Assembly (NCBI GenBank): GCA_028288905.1
Contig: JAQGHJ010000084.1
Coordinates: 1 to 7,148 of the forward strand
Length of the DNA stretch: 7,148 nucleotides
Reading direction: 5' to 3'
Source: Phycisphaerales bacterium
GTDB taxonomy: Bacteria; Planctomycetota; Phycisphaerae; Tepidisphaerales; Tepidisphaeraceae
In this document: positions 6,511 through 7,148 of the stretch, one piece after another
How positions within the stretch are numbered: the stretch's first letter is position 1
Layout: each line of letters starts with the position of its first letter
Made by a program: the position numbers and the translations under genes
The notes under the pieces: generated by a model
What the model saw: the letters and a program-made list of their open reading frames with translations, nothing else
Told to the model about the DNA's origin: nothing
The model's database searches: none

Positions 6511-6921
6511 CTAGAAGGGGATTCCGTCGTCGGGCACGTCGGGCAGCCGGACCGGCTTCGCCCGGTGCCGCTGGCGGCCGCCGTCGACCGCGTTGGCGAG
6601 CGGCGTCTTGGCCGCCAGGTGGGCCGGGTTGACGCACCGCGGGTTGTGACAGGTGTGGTCGATGTCGACGCCGGCCGGGATCGTGCGGACGAACACGGCG
6701 TAGGCGTACCGGTGGGCGTACTCCCGGCGGCCGTCGATCTTGATCGACCCGTACCCGTTGTCGTCGGCCCCGGCCTGCCACTCCCAGCACGGCGACCCGT
6801 CCGGGCTCGTCGAGTAGGTCGCTTCCTGAACCTTGGCGAGAAACCGCGTCAGGTGCCCGTGAACGGCCGGCATCTTCAGCCGGCGGCCGGGGAGGATCTT
6901 TGCGCGTCGCGTGCGGGCCAT
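6511..6921 (-). CDS. HNH endonuclease (HNH_3-like) with SSB-like C-terminal tip
   Basis: A 136-residue nuclease of the small phage/homing HNH type. CWEWQAGADDNGYGSI (45-60) and EYAHRYAYAVF (67-77) are the typical lead-in. DIDHTCHNPRCVNPAHL (86-102) is the HNH core, with Asp88 and His89 as the catalytic pair and Cys91, Cys96 and His101 likely shaping the site. ANAVDGG (109-115) closes the domain. The last nine residues, DVPDDGIPF, closely resemble the acidic tip of bacterial SSB (DDDIPF). The basic N-terminus (RTRRAKILPGRRLK) may bind DNA. ATG at 6921 was chosen because GAGG lies seven bases upstream; the frame is open to 7143, but that would swallow the zinc-ribbon gene. The function may be nicking or cutting DNA during replication, packaging or homing. 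Confidence 0.9.
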   Translation of the reverse strand: MARTRRAKILPGRRLKMPAVHGHLTRFLAKVQEATYSTSPDGSPCWEWQAGADDNGYGSIKIDGRREYAHRYAYAVFVRTIPAGVDIDHTCHNPRCVNPAHLAAKTPLANAVDGGRQRHRAKPVRLPDVPDDGIPF

Positions 6922-6925
6922 CGGT

Positions 6926-7148
6926 TCACCTCTTCTCTTTCTTGGCGGCCGCCGGGGCGTCCGTCTTCGGCAGGAATCCCGCGAGCGACTTGCCGCACGT
7001 CGGGCACGGGAACCCGCGCGGCGCAACGGCCGACCAGTTGCGATGGCCCAGCCACCCGCACCCGTAGCACCGGGCGTTGTCAGGGAGCACGGGGGGGGGG
7101 TGTCCCTTGGGCGTTCAGGGTGAACTCGGACAGCGGCCGCCACGCCGG
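6926..7148 (-). CDS. Small zinc-ribbon protein, partial, apparent frameshift at a C run
   Basis: The minus strand encodes a four-Cys ribbon ending at the TGA at 6926-6928. It shows CYGC, then GWLGHRNW, then CPTCGKS, and a Lys/Ala-rich tail (PAAAKKEKR). The ribbon frame is open only back to a GTG at 7090 (54 residues), just after a run of ten C, and that GTG has no ribosome site. Beyond the run this frame meets TGA. If the run held nine C, the frame would continue as WRPLSEFTLNAQGTPPP to the window edge, which looks like ordinary protein. Either the run is miscounted, the gene is frameshifted, or the short GTG form is the real one. Its stop lies four bases before the HNH start, so it is the next gene upstream in the operon. 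Confidence 0.55.
7091..7100. repeat. Homopolymer of ten G (C on the coding strand)
   Basis: Ten G in a row are read directly on the plus strand. The run interrupts the zinc-ribbon reading frame. Such runs are prone both to sequencing error and to slipped-strand mutation. Confidence 0.95.

Noticed and set aside
6922..7143. N-terminal extension of the HNH protein to 7143
   Set aside because: The added residues are Arg/Ala-rich, and the same DNA encodes a proper zinc ribbon in another frame. The ATG at 6921 has a good ribosome site.
1..7148. CRISPR array, tRNA, attachment site or iteron origin
   Set aside because: No direct-repeat series, cloverleaf or iteron cluster was seen on reading. Coding sequence fills nearly the whole window.

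Overview
The window is one strand of tightly packed genes. All nine supported coding regions read on the minus strand, so transcription runs from the right edge to the left. From about 930 rightward the DNA is strongly G+C rich: positions 2701-2760 hold 44 G or C in 60. Codon use there is GC-biased, with strong GGAGGTGAT-type ribosome sites. The left 0.85 kb is clearly different: positions 361-420 hold only 22 G or C in 60. The gene set looks like the replication module of a prophage, integrative element or plasmid in a high-GC bacterium. A Gemmataceae-like planctomycete is my best guess from composition and protein style, but no marker gene fixes the taxon. No integrase, terminase, capsid, partition, tRNA or CRISPR feature is visible.

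In order of transcription the layout is as follows. At the right edge is a partial small zinc-ribbon protein (6926-7148) whose frame breaks at a 10-base C run. Next are an HNH endonuclease with an SSB-like C-terminal tip (6511-6921), two small unknown proteins (6237-6503 and 6027-6224) and a small Cys-rich protein (5740-6030). A DEAH superfamily 2 helicase with a C-terminal zinc knuckle follows (4112-5740). After it come a protein with two tandem zinc knuckles and a helical tail (3541-4155), a small membrane-anchored zinc-ribbon protein (3218-3544) and a large primase-polymerase/ATPase fusion (933-3221). Most junctions from 6030 down to 3218 share bases (ATGA, TAATG, a 44-bp overlap, GTGA, TTGA), so the set is probably one translationally coupled operon.

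The operon couples nucleic-acid unwinding (DEAH helicase) with priming or polymerisation and a second ATPase motor (primase-polymerase plus DUF3987-like domain). Several small Cys-pair proteins are probably accessory DNA- or protein-binding factors. At least six of the eight operon proteins carry Cys pairs or a Cys/His metal site, and the same CRAC...CPxC knuckle occurs in the helicase and twice in the next protein.

At the left edge, after a 90-bp gap with a plausible extended -10 promoter, lies a low-GC DUF2971 gene (1-842, cut by the window edge). It looks like separately acquired cargo. DUF2971 proteins are of unknown function; this one could be a defence or toxin-type gene carried by the element, but that is inference.
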